A stretch of DNA of 64,000 nucleotides, taken from Sindora glabra. Its lineage: Eukaryota > Streptophyta > Magnoliopsida > Fabales > Fabaceae. Each line of letters begins with the position of its first letter. Position 1 is the first letter of the stretch. This document shows, piece after piece, positions 37,870 through 50,751 of this stretch. Under the pieces are notes generated by a model. The model was given only the letters and a program-made list of their open reading frames with translations. It searched no databases and was not told where the DNA came from. Position numbers and translations under genes: made by a program. The stretch lies in assembly GCA_020226215.1 (NCBI GenBank), contig CM035232.1, forward strand, positions 79,044,130 through 79,108,129, given 5' to 3'.

Positions 37870-38700
37870 TGTTGAAAAATATGTTAATGGGCTAAATATT
37901 GAAGAAAAAGTAACTAGGCTTAAAGGAGCTCATCAAAGATAAAATTTTAAGGTTAGCTATTTGGTGCTAGCTCAAATAAAGAATGTCTTTATCATTTTTG
38001 TGCATACATGTGTAAATGTAAACTAAAAAAAGAATCAAAACAAGTTCTAGAGAAATAAATCATGGAAGATCATCACATATAAGAAAGGAAAGCAAAAATT
38101 TCTACAAAGGGCTTAAAACCTCACAAGATAAGATATGTTACCAAAAATTGAATCCACGAATTCAAAATCCTTCATTGCACTAATCTATTTTAAGAATCAA
38201 AATAATTCATTTAATTATGTTATGAATCCATCAAACTCAATTCATTCACACTTATGAAAAATGCAAAATCTTTATTAATGGAATGTAACTAAAATGACTA
38301 AAAGAAACTCCAAAAACAAGTAAGAAGCATATTTTTTTTTCAAAAACTCAAAAAACACAAAAGGAAATATGAAAGCTTAAAGGGAAAACACAAAATAAAT
38401 CATAGAATTGTCTTTTCCACTCTTAAATTTTATATTGCCTTCAATGGAAGGCATATTAATATCAAGAAAACTCATGGACAAGAAAAAATAAGAAAAAGAT
38501 AAGATAATGTAAATTTAAATGCTTGGATTGCCTTTTAAGAAGAACCATTCTTTATCATCTTTGGATAAATGGATAAACATTAGCTACTTTACTTTATCCA
38601 AGATCTAAATCAAGAGTTATTACTTTTTTTGCTTTCGAAGTGCTAGGTCTTATATGGTCCAATAAGAGGTTTTTTGAAAGACTAAGATCATCTAGCACAA
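37870..38700 (-). other. Non-coding tail downstream of the protease frame
   Basis: No coding motif. Near 38520 the plus strand carries GGATTGCCTTTTAAGAAG, a decayed form of a block (GGGTTGCCTCCCAAGAAGCG) that is widespread in plant gag-only elements. 37990-38330 is homologous to 10200-10530 within the Tat/Ogre-like element. The exact junction with element B is not clear. Confidence 0.55.
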
Positions 38701-38717
38701 TTTTACAAGTACTGTCC

Positions 38718-39128
38718 TTAGATTACTTTTTCTTGTATGCATAGAATCATATTGTATAATGAATTCAATAAAATCAAAAACATAGGCATAATGATTGTCA
38801 AAGAAGCACTGATTATCTTTTGAAATTTCAATTTTTGTTGTCTAAATAGAAAAATTAGAAACAATAGTATCAAAACTAGTAAAATAAAATGTAGCATAAT
38901 CATGAACAGTAAAATTAGAAATGATAGAATAAGGAACTTCATGTGATAAAGGATCCAAAATGACATAGACTTATCAATAGAATGTTGTATGACTTTAGAA
39001 ATGTCAAACTTGGTTGCTATACCATCAAATTTCATGGTTAATGTTCCATCTTGAACATTAATCATGGTTCCTATTATTTTGAGAGAAGGCCTACCAAGAA
39101 TGATTGGGAAAAGCCTTGAAATTCTCAT
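38718..39128 (-). pseudogene. Aspartic-protease-like frame of the gag-only element
   Basis: A 136-codon open frame. Residues 7-35 carry PIILGRPSLKIIGTMINVQD and then TLTMKFDG, matching the conserved C-terminal part of the retropepsin-like domain in Athila/TR-GAG proteins (PxLLGRPFLATAxxxIDVxxG). The catalytic Asp region would lie upstream (39130-39400) and is frame-broken. Residues after about 60 are low-complexity Leu/Ile/Phe and probably out of the ancestral frame. It is not a host protease. Confidence 0.75.
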
Positions 39129-39199
39129 TTTCCATATTCAATATATAAAATTCAAAGGGGAAATCAATCCATTAACCTACATTAAATATACTTAAGTAC

Positions 39200-41086
39200 A
39201 CCCAAAGGACAAGTTTTAGATTTATTTGCCACTTGCATAACTACTCTTGTTTTGTTTGAAAGGACCTAAATTTCAAGCAATATAAATAGATGGAGGCATG
39301 ACATTAATTAAAGTTCCTAAGTCTATCATTACATGCTCAATTCTAGTTTACCTTATGACATATGAAATTGTGAATGTGCTTGGATCTGTGCGTTTTCTTA
39401 ACAATTTTCTCTGAATGATAGCAAGCACATTCTCTTCCACATTTAGTTTCTCACCACCCTTTAATTTTCTCTTATGAATACATAAATTTTTTGGAAAGTT
39501 ATCATAACTTGAAAATTGTTTGATCATATCTAAAAAAAGGATGTTAACTTTTACTTTTCTATGACTATCAAAATTTTGTTTTTCATTTTCAATTTTCTTA
39601 GGCTAATCAATTCTATTAAGAAAAGGAAAAGGATAGAAAAATTAATGGGAGTAAGGGATTAAGGATAGAATAAACCTTACTTTTACCATGTTCTATTCTT
39701 TTTGGGTAAATTTTTTAGCTTTCTTGGTGGATGGATTTCAACTTGTTTATCAATTTTTAGCAAAATCACATTCACAACTTCTTTACCCCATGGATTTGTG
39801 ATTTTTTAGGATGGAAGCTTGCTATTAGAACTTTATGCTTCTAATCTGCTTATTGAAGTAGTAAATTGACTTATCTAATGTTTAAAATTCTTTATACTAG
39901 CTTTAGTTTCCTATAAAAGCTATTGCATATTATTTCTAGTTTCCTGTTGAAACTAGATAGTATTTGGTAGCTAAGGTCTTGATAAGATCTTTTAATAGTG
40001 ATTTTGGTTTAAGTGTAGGATTTATTGGTAAGGTAGGATGTTGAAACTTGTTATATGCAACATAGTATTGATTTGGGCTAGATGTTTTACCATATCTAAG
40101 GTTTAGATAATTTCTCCAATAAGGATTGTATGATTAAGAATAACGATCATTCTTACATTGGAATTGCCCTTGAAATCACCCTACTACATTAGCTTGTTAG
40201 ACTAACTCATAATTTTGTAGGATTAGACATATATAAGTAGGATGTCTAAAACTAGAGCAAATTCCATGGAATTTTACTTTTCCTATTTGAGTCATAGTTA
40301 CAACTAGTTTTTGGATTAAGGAAGTCAAATTTACTAGTTACATTTTAATACTAGCTGTGCTAACCTCATTAACTTTCTTGATTGTAGAATCTCTCTTACT
40401 ATCAAATTGTTAAGAATTAGAAGCCATATAAAAAATTAAATTTGAAGTAGCACTAGGGGTTTTGTTAACTAGTGCACCATTATTGGCAATATCGATCATG
40501 TTTCTATCCATGGGTAAGAATCCTTCATAAAAATATTGAATCAAAAGCTGATTAGGTATTTGATAGTGGGGATAGGTAGCATATAATCTTTTAAACCTTT
40601 TCTAGTACTCAATACAAAGTTTGCCCACTTAGCTATTGAATGCCACATATTTCCTTCTATTTATTTGCTATATGGAAGCCAAATGGAAGGCAATAGAGTA
40701 ATCTTTGGCTAAGCTAGCCAATTAACTAAAGAGAAAAGAAAGGCTATTAGTTTAATCTCCTTTTTTCTTATGCCTTGAGGCTTCATGCTACTACATACTA
40801 CATGGAACTCCTTTAAGTATTTATAAGGATAATTTCTTGTAAGACCTTGAAAAGTTGGTGGCAAATGTATCAAACTAGATTTAAATTCAAAAAGAGTATC
40901 AAGATCATTGTATTAAATGCACAAAGGTTGGTAAGTAACATTTAGGATTGCAAGTTTCTTCAAAGTCCAATTATTGTTATTGGCAACTATGTTTTCAAAA
41001 TCTAACCTAAATTTTCTTAATTCACACAAAGTTCTCTCAATTTCAAGATTACAAATTAATATGATATCATAAGAAGACCTAGTCAT
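39200..41086 (-). pseudogene. gag pseudogene of the gag-only element
   Basis: The minus strand starts with ATG at 41086 (MTRSSYD). One frame runs through a region ending TYQPLCI, then a TAA where relatives have CAA (C-to-T), and continues in the same frame with LIHLPPTFQGL and LKEFHVVCSSMKPQGIRKKE. This is the plant retrotransposon gag domain (PF03732-like). Further stops and a frameshift follow near 40620-40720. The gag then resumes with YPHYQIPNQ and LLIQYFYEGFLPMDR (about 40500-40610), highly typical of Athila/TR-GAG gag. The part from 40400 to 39200 is only weakly readable. The protein would have formed the particle; here it is dead. Confidence 0.8.
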
Positions 41087-41099
41087 GCATTAAAAGAAC

Positions 41100-41132
<33 letters not shown>

Positions 41133-41378
41133 AATAATTATAAAAAAAAGAAAAATTCAGGAAAAATATAGCAAACAATGTTTTTTAGTCAAAAAATATA
41201 GTAGAGCAAAAAGAAAAGAGTGTTTAGATCAAAAGGCACAAAAAACTTGGACCACTAAGTTTCATCCCTAAATTCCATTGAAAATTTCATCAATTAGCAT
41301 TAGAAAGCTTGAAAAACACCAAAAACTAAGTAGAAAAGGTTAAAACTAGGTAAAATTATCTATAACTTGATTAATTAA

Positions 41379-41396
41379 TCTACGACAATGGTGCTA
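41379..41396 (-). other. Primer-binding site of the gag-only element
   Basis: The plus strand TCTACGACAATGGTGCTA is the complement of TGGCGCCGTTGCCGGGGA, the Athila/TR-GAG site, with six substitutions, five of them transitions. The LTR end GCATCA follows six bases away. Confidence 0.75.
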
Positions 41397-41402
41397 AAAT
41401 TT

Positions 41403-42884
41403 TGATGCACATTTTTTCACACCAAAATCAAATGCCAAACTTATTCAAAAATGTAGTGATGGGCATGTTTAAGTTATACACAATGGAATAAAAGTCAATT
41501 GGTATAACAAAATGTAAAACAATGGTTTTTTCAAAAGCATATATAAATGCACAAAGTAAACAAAATCAAAGTATAGTAAAGTAAAATATCAAAACTTAGT
41601 CTAAGGAATTTCATACTCTAATTATAGATTTATTATAAACATCAACAAGGTTATTCCTAATTTAACTACTTCGTTATGGATTACTCAGACACCCTACACT
41701 AATCCTTAATTAATATTGAAAATTAATTAGCTAATACTAATTAAAGTGAGATTGATGTTAATCCTTAATCAACTAGCAAAGGTAATTAATTCACAAATAG
41801 CCAAGACTAAATCAACAATCCCACATATGAGAAATTATCGATTTGTTCTCTGATTCTCCTAATTAATTATAATTTTACATGTAAAAATTAAATGCATAAT
41901 TGCTATTGATTTATAATCAATCACAATTAGCTTACATGCAAAAATTAATTGTAATTGATTATATAGCTACATATTATCAAGAGCAATTAACTAAGATGTC
42001 TAATTAGCTAATCACCTAAAATAAATATAAAATAAAAGTAAAATAGAGAAATGAGAGATAGATGAATCAATAGTAAATTAAATTAAATAAAATTCTCAAA
42101 ATTCAAAACTAATATTGGAGTGTTAATCCTTTCAATTGGCAAAAGAACTCAACCATTTGTCGTGGTTTCACAAGAGAGATAGAGAGGAGATAATGCTGTT
42201 TAATCTAAAGTGTATTACCTTTGGAGACCCAAACTCTCTTAAATCTAATTTCCTAATCTAGAAAACCTGATAAACCAAGTAAATATGCCTCCTAGGGTTA
42301 TAAAAAATGGGGCCTTGCTTAATTTGAAAGCCCATAGCCTAATTCACAAATCAAAACACTAACAATGTTTATAATAGTAAATTTTTATAAGTCAAATTAT
42401 AGCTTAAGTTTGACCACCAAAATGACATGGTTTCACTAAATCGTAAACATGAAAATGGTTAGAATAGGTCTAAGCTAACTTTAGGCACTAGTTTCATTTC
42501 AATTGGACTCCTAGAGCTCTATATATGGCTTATAAACCATGACTAGTTTAGTTAAGACAAAAACACTGCTTCATTTTCATGATTAAATTTGACTTTTCAA
42601 ATGTATAAATGAGGCTTTGGCCAAAGCATGAAAATTTTATAACTTCCTTTTAGATTTTGAATGACATAAAGATCACTAAATTTAGACTTCTAAAACTTAA
42701 GTTATAATCAAAGATTTAAAATAGTGTAAAAATCTAACATTAATCAAAAAATTCAATAATATTGAAAATTCATTATCTAATCACAAAACAAAACCAATTC
42801 TATTAAATGAAGCATAGGCAACACTCCAAAAGGCATAAAATAGGATAAAATAATATAGATAATATTTTACACGTTACTTATCTA
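41403..42884 (-). repeat. 5' LTR of the gag-only element
   Basis: On the minus strand it begins near TAGATAAGTAACGTG (ancestral TGATAAGTAACG) at about 42884 and ends GCATCA at 41403, about 1.48 kb. The internal end is fixed by the primer-binding site; the outer end is set by comparison with the usual TGATAA start and may be off by a few bases. The first ~250 bases match the fragments at 2302-2425 and 18356-18479. Confidence 0.7.
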
Positions 42885-43075
42885 AGACCTTATACATGAC
42901 ATAACTATTTATTGCTTCTAGGATTTTATTATTTAATATTGTTTTCATGTCTAATATTCTCATTATAGATTTGGTGTTACTTGATTAATGTGCAAACTAT
43001 TTCATGTATTATTTTCTCCTATATTCTAACTCTTAGTTGTTAAATGTGCTTAATTTAGAGAAATTGCCCTTAACC

Positions 43076-44290
43076 CTATTTGACAATCAACTGATTATAT
43101 TAGTGATAAGCTAATTATATTAACTATTTGAATAAAGATATTTAATAAAATTAATTATTTATATATAAAATGATATATAAGGATATGAATATATTTTATA
43201 ATTTATTTGAAAATATTATTTTATGATAATAATATTTTAAATTTTATATATTATGTATTAAATTGAAATCTCTTATGAAAAATATGATATTGCAATATAC
43301 TCTTTATTAAATTTTTCTATAAAATAAATTATTATAATTTATTGCAACTATTAAAATTCTTTAGAAATAAATAATTAAAAATTATATAATTATTAATTTT
43401 ATTTTAAAAAATAAATAAATATATTTAGTAGTCCATTTCTACTTTTGTATATATTATTCTATATCAAGTTTTCATCATACTATATATATTATAATATAAT
43501 GGTTATATTATTTTCATATCACACAGATGTATACATGCACATGCGCACACACACACACACACACACACATACATACATACATACATACATATATTCTTAA
43601 TCATCATATTTTTTAAGAAAAATGTGACTTGATCAAAAATTTATCTCTTTTTTATAATATTTTATACTTTTAATGATTTATTTTTATTGAAGTGATATAT
43701 TAAAAATGGTATTGATTGATGAACTACAGAAACTATTGTGTATGTATATACTATATATGTGTATATATTAATCTTATTAATTTTTACTTTTAATATAAAA
43801 ATAATTTAAATTTATTAATTAATCATATAACATAAACTTTATCATATTATAATATTTATTTTGTTAATTTATATTAATTTTATTATATAAATTTAATTAA
43901 TAAGAAGTTAAATGATTATTTATCATTTATAAATAACTTTTACATCTAATATATATTAAATTAGTACATATATAATTAAAAAAATTTAGTAACTTAACAG
44001 TTTAACTCTTTCTTGTATATTCTAATGTTTAAGCATATACTTTTCTCTATAACATTTTAAGCAAAATAATAAATGTATATAGTTATGTAATTTGGGATAG
44101 TTTTATTTTTTTGTATATAATTTTCTTGAATCAACTGATTAAAAATGCTAGGTTCTCTAACTTTTTCAAATTGGCAAATTAAAGGCCCATTAGCAGATCA
44201 AAATATTTGTTTACTAGATACTTAAAATAGTTATTTAACTTGATCAATCAATTAAAGATGCCTAAATTAGCTATTTAGCAAACACCCTCC
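43076..44290. mobile_element. Possible hAT-like non-autonomous element
   Basis: The left end CCCTATTTGACAATCAACTG and the complement of the right end (GGGTGTTTGCTAAATAGC, then TAATTTAGG) both resemble the GGGTGTTTGGCAAATCAGCTG terminus of a common plant hAT group. Both ends then carry CTGATT/TAATT-rich subterminal sequence. The flanks do not form a convincing 8-bp duplication, and the interior is A/T repeat, so this is tentative. Confidence 0.35.
43536..43592. repeat. Compound (CA)n(CATA)n microsatellite
   Basis: About eleven CA units preceded by CATGCACATGCG and followed by six or seven CATA units. Confidence 0.95.
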
Positions 44291-44500
44291 TTGCATTATG
44301 ATTGGGTTAAGATTTTGGAATGTTCTTGAAATGATTTAATTAATGCTAGATTTTTTATGTTGTTTTAGGTCTTAGTCATAACTTAAGTTTCAAAGTTTCG
44401 ATTAGGATCATTTTTATGTACATAGAAAGTTAAAAAGAAGCTCCACAGACTTTATGTTGCAGGCAAAGCTTAATTTGGTCATTTGAAAGTTCAAATTTAT

Positions 44501-45111
44501 TGTAACGCCCCTTGAAATTTTAAAATTTTATTTCATGAAAAGAAAAGAAATTAAATAAACTAAATAACATATTTTAGCATAGCAAATTTTTTATTTCAAT
44601 CTCTATGCTTTAGGATCAAAATTTCATGAGGGAAAGAATAAGATTAAAGTAGAGAAAGGTGACTATAATAGTGAGGGAAAATGATTTATTTAATTAAACT
44701 AGTTTCAATTAGAAATTTTAGGTAAGTAAGGATTAAATTAACAAAATAAGCATAAAAAAGGAAGATTTATGAAATCAAATTAGGGAAAAATGTTTGGAAT
44801 AAAAGAATTATGAGTTGTAAGTGATTAGAAGTGAGTGAGTGAGAGTAATGGAAAATTTAGGACAGATGATGAGAATGTCTTTCACTATTTAAAGCCTATT
44901 TTAGCCCCCTTTCATCTTATTTTCCTCATTCATTTGACTTTACACTTCTCCTCCATCATTCCTTTTCTTCCTTTCCTTTGCTTCCTTAATAAATCATAAA
45001 GGAAAGAAGTAATATGTTGTCAAATTCTTCACACAATTAAGGGCTAAAGAATGATGGATTCAACCTTCAAAATTTTCTTCCATATTAGGTTAGTAAACAT
45101 CCTAACTCAAA
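44501..45111 (+). repeat. Start of LTR E, cut by element D
   Basis: It begins TGTAACGCCCC, a typical chromovirus LTR start, and is followed about 390 bp later by a TATTTAAAGCC box (about 44886) and a C/T-rich leader, suggesting plus orientation. It ends at 45111, where element D begins after TCAAA. The continuation would lie to the right of this window. Only one terminus is seen, so the identity rests on that terminus and the promoter layout. Confidence 0.5.
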
Positions 45112-46572
45112 TGTCATAACCCATCTCTAGAAATATGATTAACATAGGAAGTCACTATAGGCAATAACTTACTAGCCTTTCCTAAACATATCCAATGTAA
45201 TATTTCATATGCAAGTATACTATGTTTTTAAAGAATGTGCAATTTTCAAATTTTAATTACAATTTGTAATGAAAATCATTGTGCCACTTTAATTGTCCTA
45301 ACACTTATCTTGACACTAAAGTTCTTGAGTGGATGCACTTTCATTCCATCTGATGACAATTAGCCACCTAAGGGGAAGATTACTAAGAAAGGCAAATATA
45401 GAAAAGAAAAAAGTGAGTTTCCTTTGAAACTCAGTGAGTAAACATCATTCAACAAGAAATTTTTAAATTGAATATTAGTATTTGAATATGGGAAATCAAA
45501 CTTGGATTCAATAGGAAAATGTTAAGATCATTCCTAGAATAATTAATTATATTCCTATACCTTTATCGATGAAGGAAAAAAGATTTGTAGTAATTTAATC
45601 TATCTATTAAAAAATACAATTCATGCACATACATTCTTCAATCCTAACTAAGACTTTTTTAAGTAGTTATTACATTGAGGGGACATGAAAAATTCAATCT
45701 TACTCTTATCATAATTCATTAGCCATTATATGTAAAATCACAAATTATCTCATGTTCATAATATGAATTCCATTTGTAATAATATATGCATTATCATCAT
45801 CTACAATTATTATTGCCATCATTCATACCTGTACACACAATTAATCTTACTATAATCTCATCATGTCATACACATAATAATAAGATAAAGAAAATATGTA
45901 AACCTCCATGTGATTCTTGGTTAACCTTATACCTTCTAGAAGCTCCATTTTTTATCATCTTGAATTAACCTCATACCCTATATAAGCCATTTTGTCAAAT
46001 TTTATTTTTAAATAATCAATATAACCTAATCACATATTACCACATCATACTTCATTCATTTCTCTTATCAAATTTCAAACAAGTTATAATATTTTCATAG
46101 CAACACCATGCCTCAATGCATGACCATATATTTTATTTTTATTTTATAAATACATAAACAAGTTCAATCTTATCACATATTATGTGCCTCAACATATCTA
46201 AAATCATTTCTTTTCATAAGCAACATAACAAATATATCCTTATTACACATCTTATGGCACAACACCTCAATTTCCCATTTCATAGTCACATTTTCATGTA
46301 CTTATTTCAAAGTTATCATATCATACCTTAAATTGATGTTTAGGAACCATACATCCCAAGTTTCATTTCATACCATTATGTTCATATTGCATTTCAATCT
46401 CTATCTATGCCTATTAAGCATGCTTTTATTCATATCAACAGGTGTGTGTAATAAAGTAACCAACAATTGGTTATTCACTCTTGGGGAGTAGTCCTTTTAG
46501 TTAATAAATTATTAATTATTTTGGACCAAAAGGTCAGCTATTTTCTATAGAAATTACCCTCACTTTAAAATT
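45112..46572 (-). repeat. 3' LTR of element D, first part
   Basis: It starts TGTCATAACCCATC and matches 63160-64000 closely. It ends at AAATT (46568-46572), the left target duplication of element C. The open frame at 45786-45968 lies inside it and has no recognisable family. Confidence 0.8.
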
Positions 46573-49500
46573 TGTTACAACATAACTTTTAGATAACGTG
46601 ATCTGCATAAAAATACATGACTAGTATTAATTTACTAGTTAGTTGTCATTATAAACCTTTAAAATATTTTTAACTCTTTACTACTTAACTCTATTAAAGA
46701 TAAAAATAAACATTTATAGAAAGTAGAATTAGCTGCACATGCAATTGAAAATTCAAAATATAATTTACATAAATAAAAAGATTTATACAAGAGTACTAAA
46801 GTTCTCTAGAAATAAAAGTTTACATATAAATGTTTGTAAGTAGAGAAACTCTTAATCTAACCTATCTTATTTCTATTTAGGATCTTCCTTAGGATTAAAT
46901 TGAGTAGACGAGAAAGGCGAAGGATCTAACATATTAATAGAATTAGAAATATTGAATATGTCCTCTTGTGAATGGTTAGGTGAAATAGGATTAATGATAA
47001 TAGGGTTTGACTCAGAATTTAGCTTTCTAAGTTTTACAGTATAATTAATACAAGCTCCTGTCATTGTTTTCTAGAATCTGTAATGAAGTATAGTTTGGAA
47101 AGTTCCCCAAGGCAACAAGAAGATCCTTGTACAGATATTAGTCATTCTTTAGTGATTCATGTTCAAAATTTGTAAATAAAATATCAATAATAAAGAATGT
47201 GAATAATAAATACTTAATAAGTAGTTACTTTTCTCCTTTTCTTAAGGAGTATTCATCATTATAGATTAGGTACATAAACACAATAGCATAAAATAATGAG
47301 CGATTAAAATTCTTGTGTAAATGATTTACAAAGTTTATTACAAAGAATAACAATAGTCGATACATAGGTTTCTTCTTATATCTTTAATCCAACCTCATCT
47401 CCCATTACCTTAGGCACAAGGCCACTGACATTATCCCTCCAACTTTTATCACTCCCCTCCTTCTCTGTGAAATATGTATATCTCCCCCTGTAGATCAAAT
47501 TCAAGGTTAGTAATATCAAGATATTGGTTGTAGCATCAATTACTTATTTTATTAATTTCATAAGATATGGTCAAAGTACTAACTATGCTATAAAATTTTA
47601 CTATTTTCATACATATCCAAATCTTATCATCACATGACATGATATCTAAGATTGATATACAATCTTTCCTTTTAAGATAATGATAACACTTAACCTCTTT
47701 GATCACTAGCAATTATAATCCAAACATCATTAATTACTTTTTTACATTTCAATGTCTTATATTATTTCTCACTAAGAATATTCAAAATTCAACTTGTTGT
47801 GTAACATAAAAGATTTCCATAGTTTAGTGTTTTTATAAGCCACCAAACCAATTCAATTTTTTATCATAATTTTATCTAATACTTTTAATGCATTAATAAG
47901 AATCAAACATAATTTTTTTACAATTTAGTCATTCTCGAGTACTACTCACTCAGTATCAAAACCATGGAAATTAAAACAGGATAGCACAAGAGCAATTATA
48001 ATACAAGCCTCTTTTAATATCCAAACCACTTCCAATCATGACCAAGTTTTTACACAACACCCCTAACATGTTAATTGATGAAAAACATTAATTATTTCAC
48101 AAAAATTTCATATGGTTACTATTAATATAGAATCAAAAACTCAAAATTATCAATTTTGGAGTTGCTATGGAAAAAAAATCCAAATCAAATTCAATTGCTA
48201 TCAAATTTCTATACAAAGTTATTAACATGTTAATAATCAAAGAACATTAATTACTTTAATTTTTCTCAATCAATTTATGGCACAATCAACACTAAATACT
48301 AGCATACTAAATCCATAATTTTAATTTAAGTTATCGCAATCAAAGTCCATTCAATTCCACTTCTCTAAAATTTTTCCAAAAAAATTTAATTTTCTTCACA
48401 TCTATCCTAACATTATTTCTAATATGGGTATATTATGAACCCTTTTCCCTTAAAACAAGATAAAAAGAGGCTTACAAGTTTTGTCACATATCTTTATTAT
48501 CTTATTTTTCTATTTGTTACAATAGGCAAAGTTGTATTTGTTTACCAAAAATTGAAATTTAAATAATTTCTAATCCTAAATTCTAAAGAGAAATAGAGAC
48601 ATATAATTTAAATTTCTTGACAAAATTCTATTGCTACATTTTTTCTATAGTCATCTTATAAGGATAAACTTAAAGAATCATTTCTTATTCATCTTAACTC
48701 CAGAATACCAACATCATTTTCCTATATTAACATTAAATTTATACAATTTCAAAATCAAATCATCTAGCATCACAATTCAATTTACATCTATAATGGCAAA
48801 TATCATCAAGTCTCTTCATCTTTCATGGAAGAACTCAATAAAATAAAGGATACTTGCCATTTACCTTAACTTCTTAATTCTTTAGCTTTCAAATACCTTT
48901 TAGAATAGAAAAAGAGCAACTTCACTAAAATAAATCAAATTTTAGAAATTTTAAAGAGAAGATAATCATGAAAACCTAAAGAAGATAAAGGAAAACCTAG
49001 GTTATCTTGCAAGAATTTAATGAAAGCTTAATTAGAGAATAATTGAAAAGTTGAAAACCCTAGTAGAGAGGCCTTAAGGAGTCATGGTTCTAAGATGAGA
49101 AATGAGCTAGGAAATAAGTATAATTTTGTGCAAAAAATTATAAAAAAACTTTATATAGATCCTAATTTTTAAGGCTTCCATCATAAACTTCCCATTTTTT
49201 ATTTTTGTAAAAATTTTGTTGATAATTCTAGCACATGGGGCCCCAATTTTTTTTGGCTAAAATCAGAATATTTTCTTCTTAAATTCATCTCAATAAAATG
49301 CTTAGAAATGCTTGCTAACAAATGCCCTTAATTTTTCACCGAAATACCATAAGCTTCTTTCACAAGATTCGACCTTGTTTGAGCCTAAATTTTCTAGTTC
49401 CAAGAATCATATTAGGGCTTAGAAAGGTTAGGATAAGTCAACCCAAACAAGCAAAAATGACTTATTTTAATTTCAAGTCCAATCTTTAGATTTTTGGACT

Positions 49501-49764
49501 ACTCGAGGTAATTTTAGGTTACTTAGGCCCCTAATTTCCTATTAGGCCTTTGCATAATTTTCCTAAACTTGATGTTAGGCTTTTTATAGTATTTTGACAT
49601 ATAATAATGCCTAATATAAATTCTATGAAAATTCTAACCAGGTGAACCCTCATATTATCTATACAATTTACCTAAACTTTACCTAATTATATTTTTGAGT
49701 TTCTATTAGGGTGATTTCTTTTCTAATTTTCTTCTTGGACTTTGTTGCTTTATTGGGTATTACA
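46573..49764 (-). repeat. 3' LTR of chromovirus C
   Basis: It is 3192 bp. The start aligns with the solo LTR at 53829: TGTNACRAC, then a GTGATC / CATGACCGACG block, then TGACTAG/TAACTGG. The end, GGGTATTACA, is followed by the purine tract. The last ~880 bp recur at 57750-58626. Open frames at 46873-47064 and 48631-48846 lie inside and are not genes. Confidence 0.78.
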
Positions 49765-49800
49765 AGTTCAGCCTTCTTTCAAGAAAATTCATCCTTGAAT
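49765..49800 (-). other. Polypurine tract of chromovirus C
   Basis: The minus strand reads CTTGAAAGAAGGCTGAACT directly before TGTAATACCC of the 3' LTR. Confidence 0.6.
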
Positions 49801-49839
49801 TTTAAATATTTAGATAGAAATAAATAGAATTATCAATAG

Positions 49840-50751
49840 CTTGTATACAAATCTTAGATAAGATCTTATCGAATAAGTTTGGATGCTTCTCTTTCATATC
49901 TTTCTTTAATTCCCATGTAGCTTCTTGTACTCCATACTTTTCCTATATTACTTTCACCATTAGGATCTTTTTAGAATGTAACTTCTTTACTTGTTTGTCA
50001 ATGATTTGCATAAGTTATTCTTCTTGCACTAGTTTTGGATCTAATTCTATCAGTATTTCTTTTAATGTATAGCATTCATTTGGAGAATATTTTCTTAACA
50101 ATGACATATGAAAAATTGGATGGATTGCTTTCATGTTTTCTACTAATTCCAATTGATAAGCAACCTTTCCAATTCACTTGGTGATTACATAAATACCTAT
50201 ATAACTCGAGGTTAACTTTCCTTTCTTTCCAAATCTCATTACCTTTTTTATTGGTGAGACTTTTAAAAATACACAATCACCCCCTTGAAATTTTAATTTC
50301 CTTTATCTAATATTTGCATAGGATTTATATCACCTTTAAGCTCCTTGTAATTTTTCTCTAATGATTCGAACTTTGTTAATAGTGTCCTCGACTAGGTTAG
50401 GGTTAATCATTTTAACTTCTTATAGTTTGAACCATTCAATAAGTGATCTGCATTTTCTACCATATAGAGCTTCAAATGAAGCCATTTATATATTAGTGTG
50501 ATAACTATTGTTATACACAAACTCTATCAATGGCAAGTGTTTATCCCAGCTCCTTGCAAACTCTATCGCACAAGCTCGTAGCTTTTCTTTTAAAGTTTGG
50601 ATTATTCTTTTAGACTAACCATCAATTTGCGGATGAAATATTATAATAAACCATAATTAAGTACCTAACATTTTTTAAAATGATTGCTAGAATTGAGAAG
50701 TAAACTATAATACTTGATCTAAAATAATTGTAAGCAATACACTGTGAAATG
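49840..50751 (-). pseudogene. Chromovirus C integrase C-terminus and chromodomain
   Basis: On the minus strand about 50285-50075 reads MRFGKKGKLTSSYIG, then IGKVAYQLEL, then HPIFHMSLLRKYSP, the GPY/F module of chromovirus integrases with GPY read as GIY. Downstream (about 50070-49855) KILMVKVI, YGVQEATWELKKDMKEKHP and NLFDK form the chromodomain, which helps target integration to heterochromatin. Three or so nonsense codons interrupt it. The part above 50300 leads into the integrase core, which is separated from it by the solo LTR at 50752. Confidence 0.85.

Larger units (their letters stand above)
37870..42884 (-). mobile_element. Gag-plus-protease (Athila/TR-GAG-like) Ty3/gypsy element, 5' part
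   Basis: Minus-strand order: complete 5' LTR (41403-42884), primer-binding site, gag (41086 to about 39200), protease-like frame (39128-38718), then a non-coding tail. No reverse transcriptase or integrase follows, which fits the gag-bearing, pol-less plant elements called TR-GAG, or an Athila-type element that lost pol. The 3' end is missing and meets the truncated LTR of element B near 37865. The LTR fragments at 2302-2425 and 18356-18479 belong to the same family and could be its own displaced 3' LTR. Confidence 0.7.
42885..44500. other. AT-rich spacer between the two nested stacks
   Basis: No coding or RNA feature recognised. It holds a possible hAT-like element and a compound microsatellite, listed separately. 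It is the longest part of the right half not assigned to an LTR element. Confidence 0.5.

Noticed and set aside
38718..39128. Host aspartic protease gene
   Set aside because: The LGRPxLxxxGTMINVQxG pattern is the retroelement gag-protease type and it lies directly downstream of a matching gag.
2297..42889. Target duplication proving a single 40-kb gag-only element
   Set aside because: The flanks CTCAC and about AAGAC agree at only two of five positions; kept as a hypothesis only.
44501..49764. One 5.3-kb LTR from TGTAACGCCCC to GGGTATTACA
   Set aside because: The termini are compatible, but new LTR starts at 45112 and 46573, each with a partner elsewhere, show that three different LTRs are stacked here.
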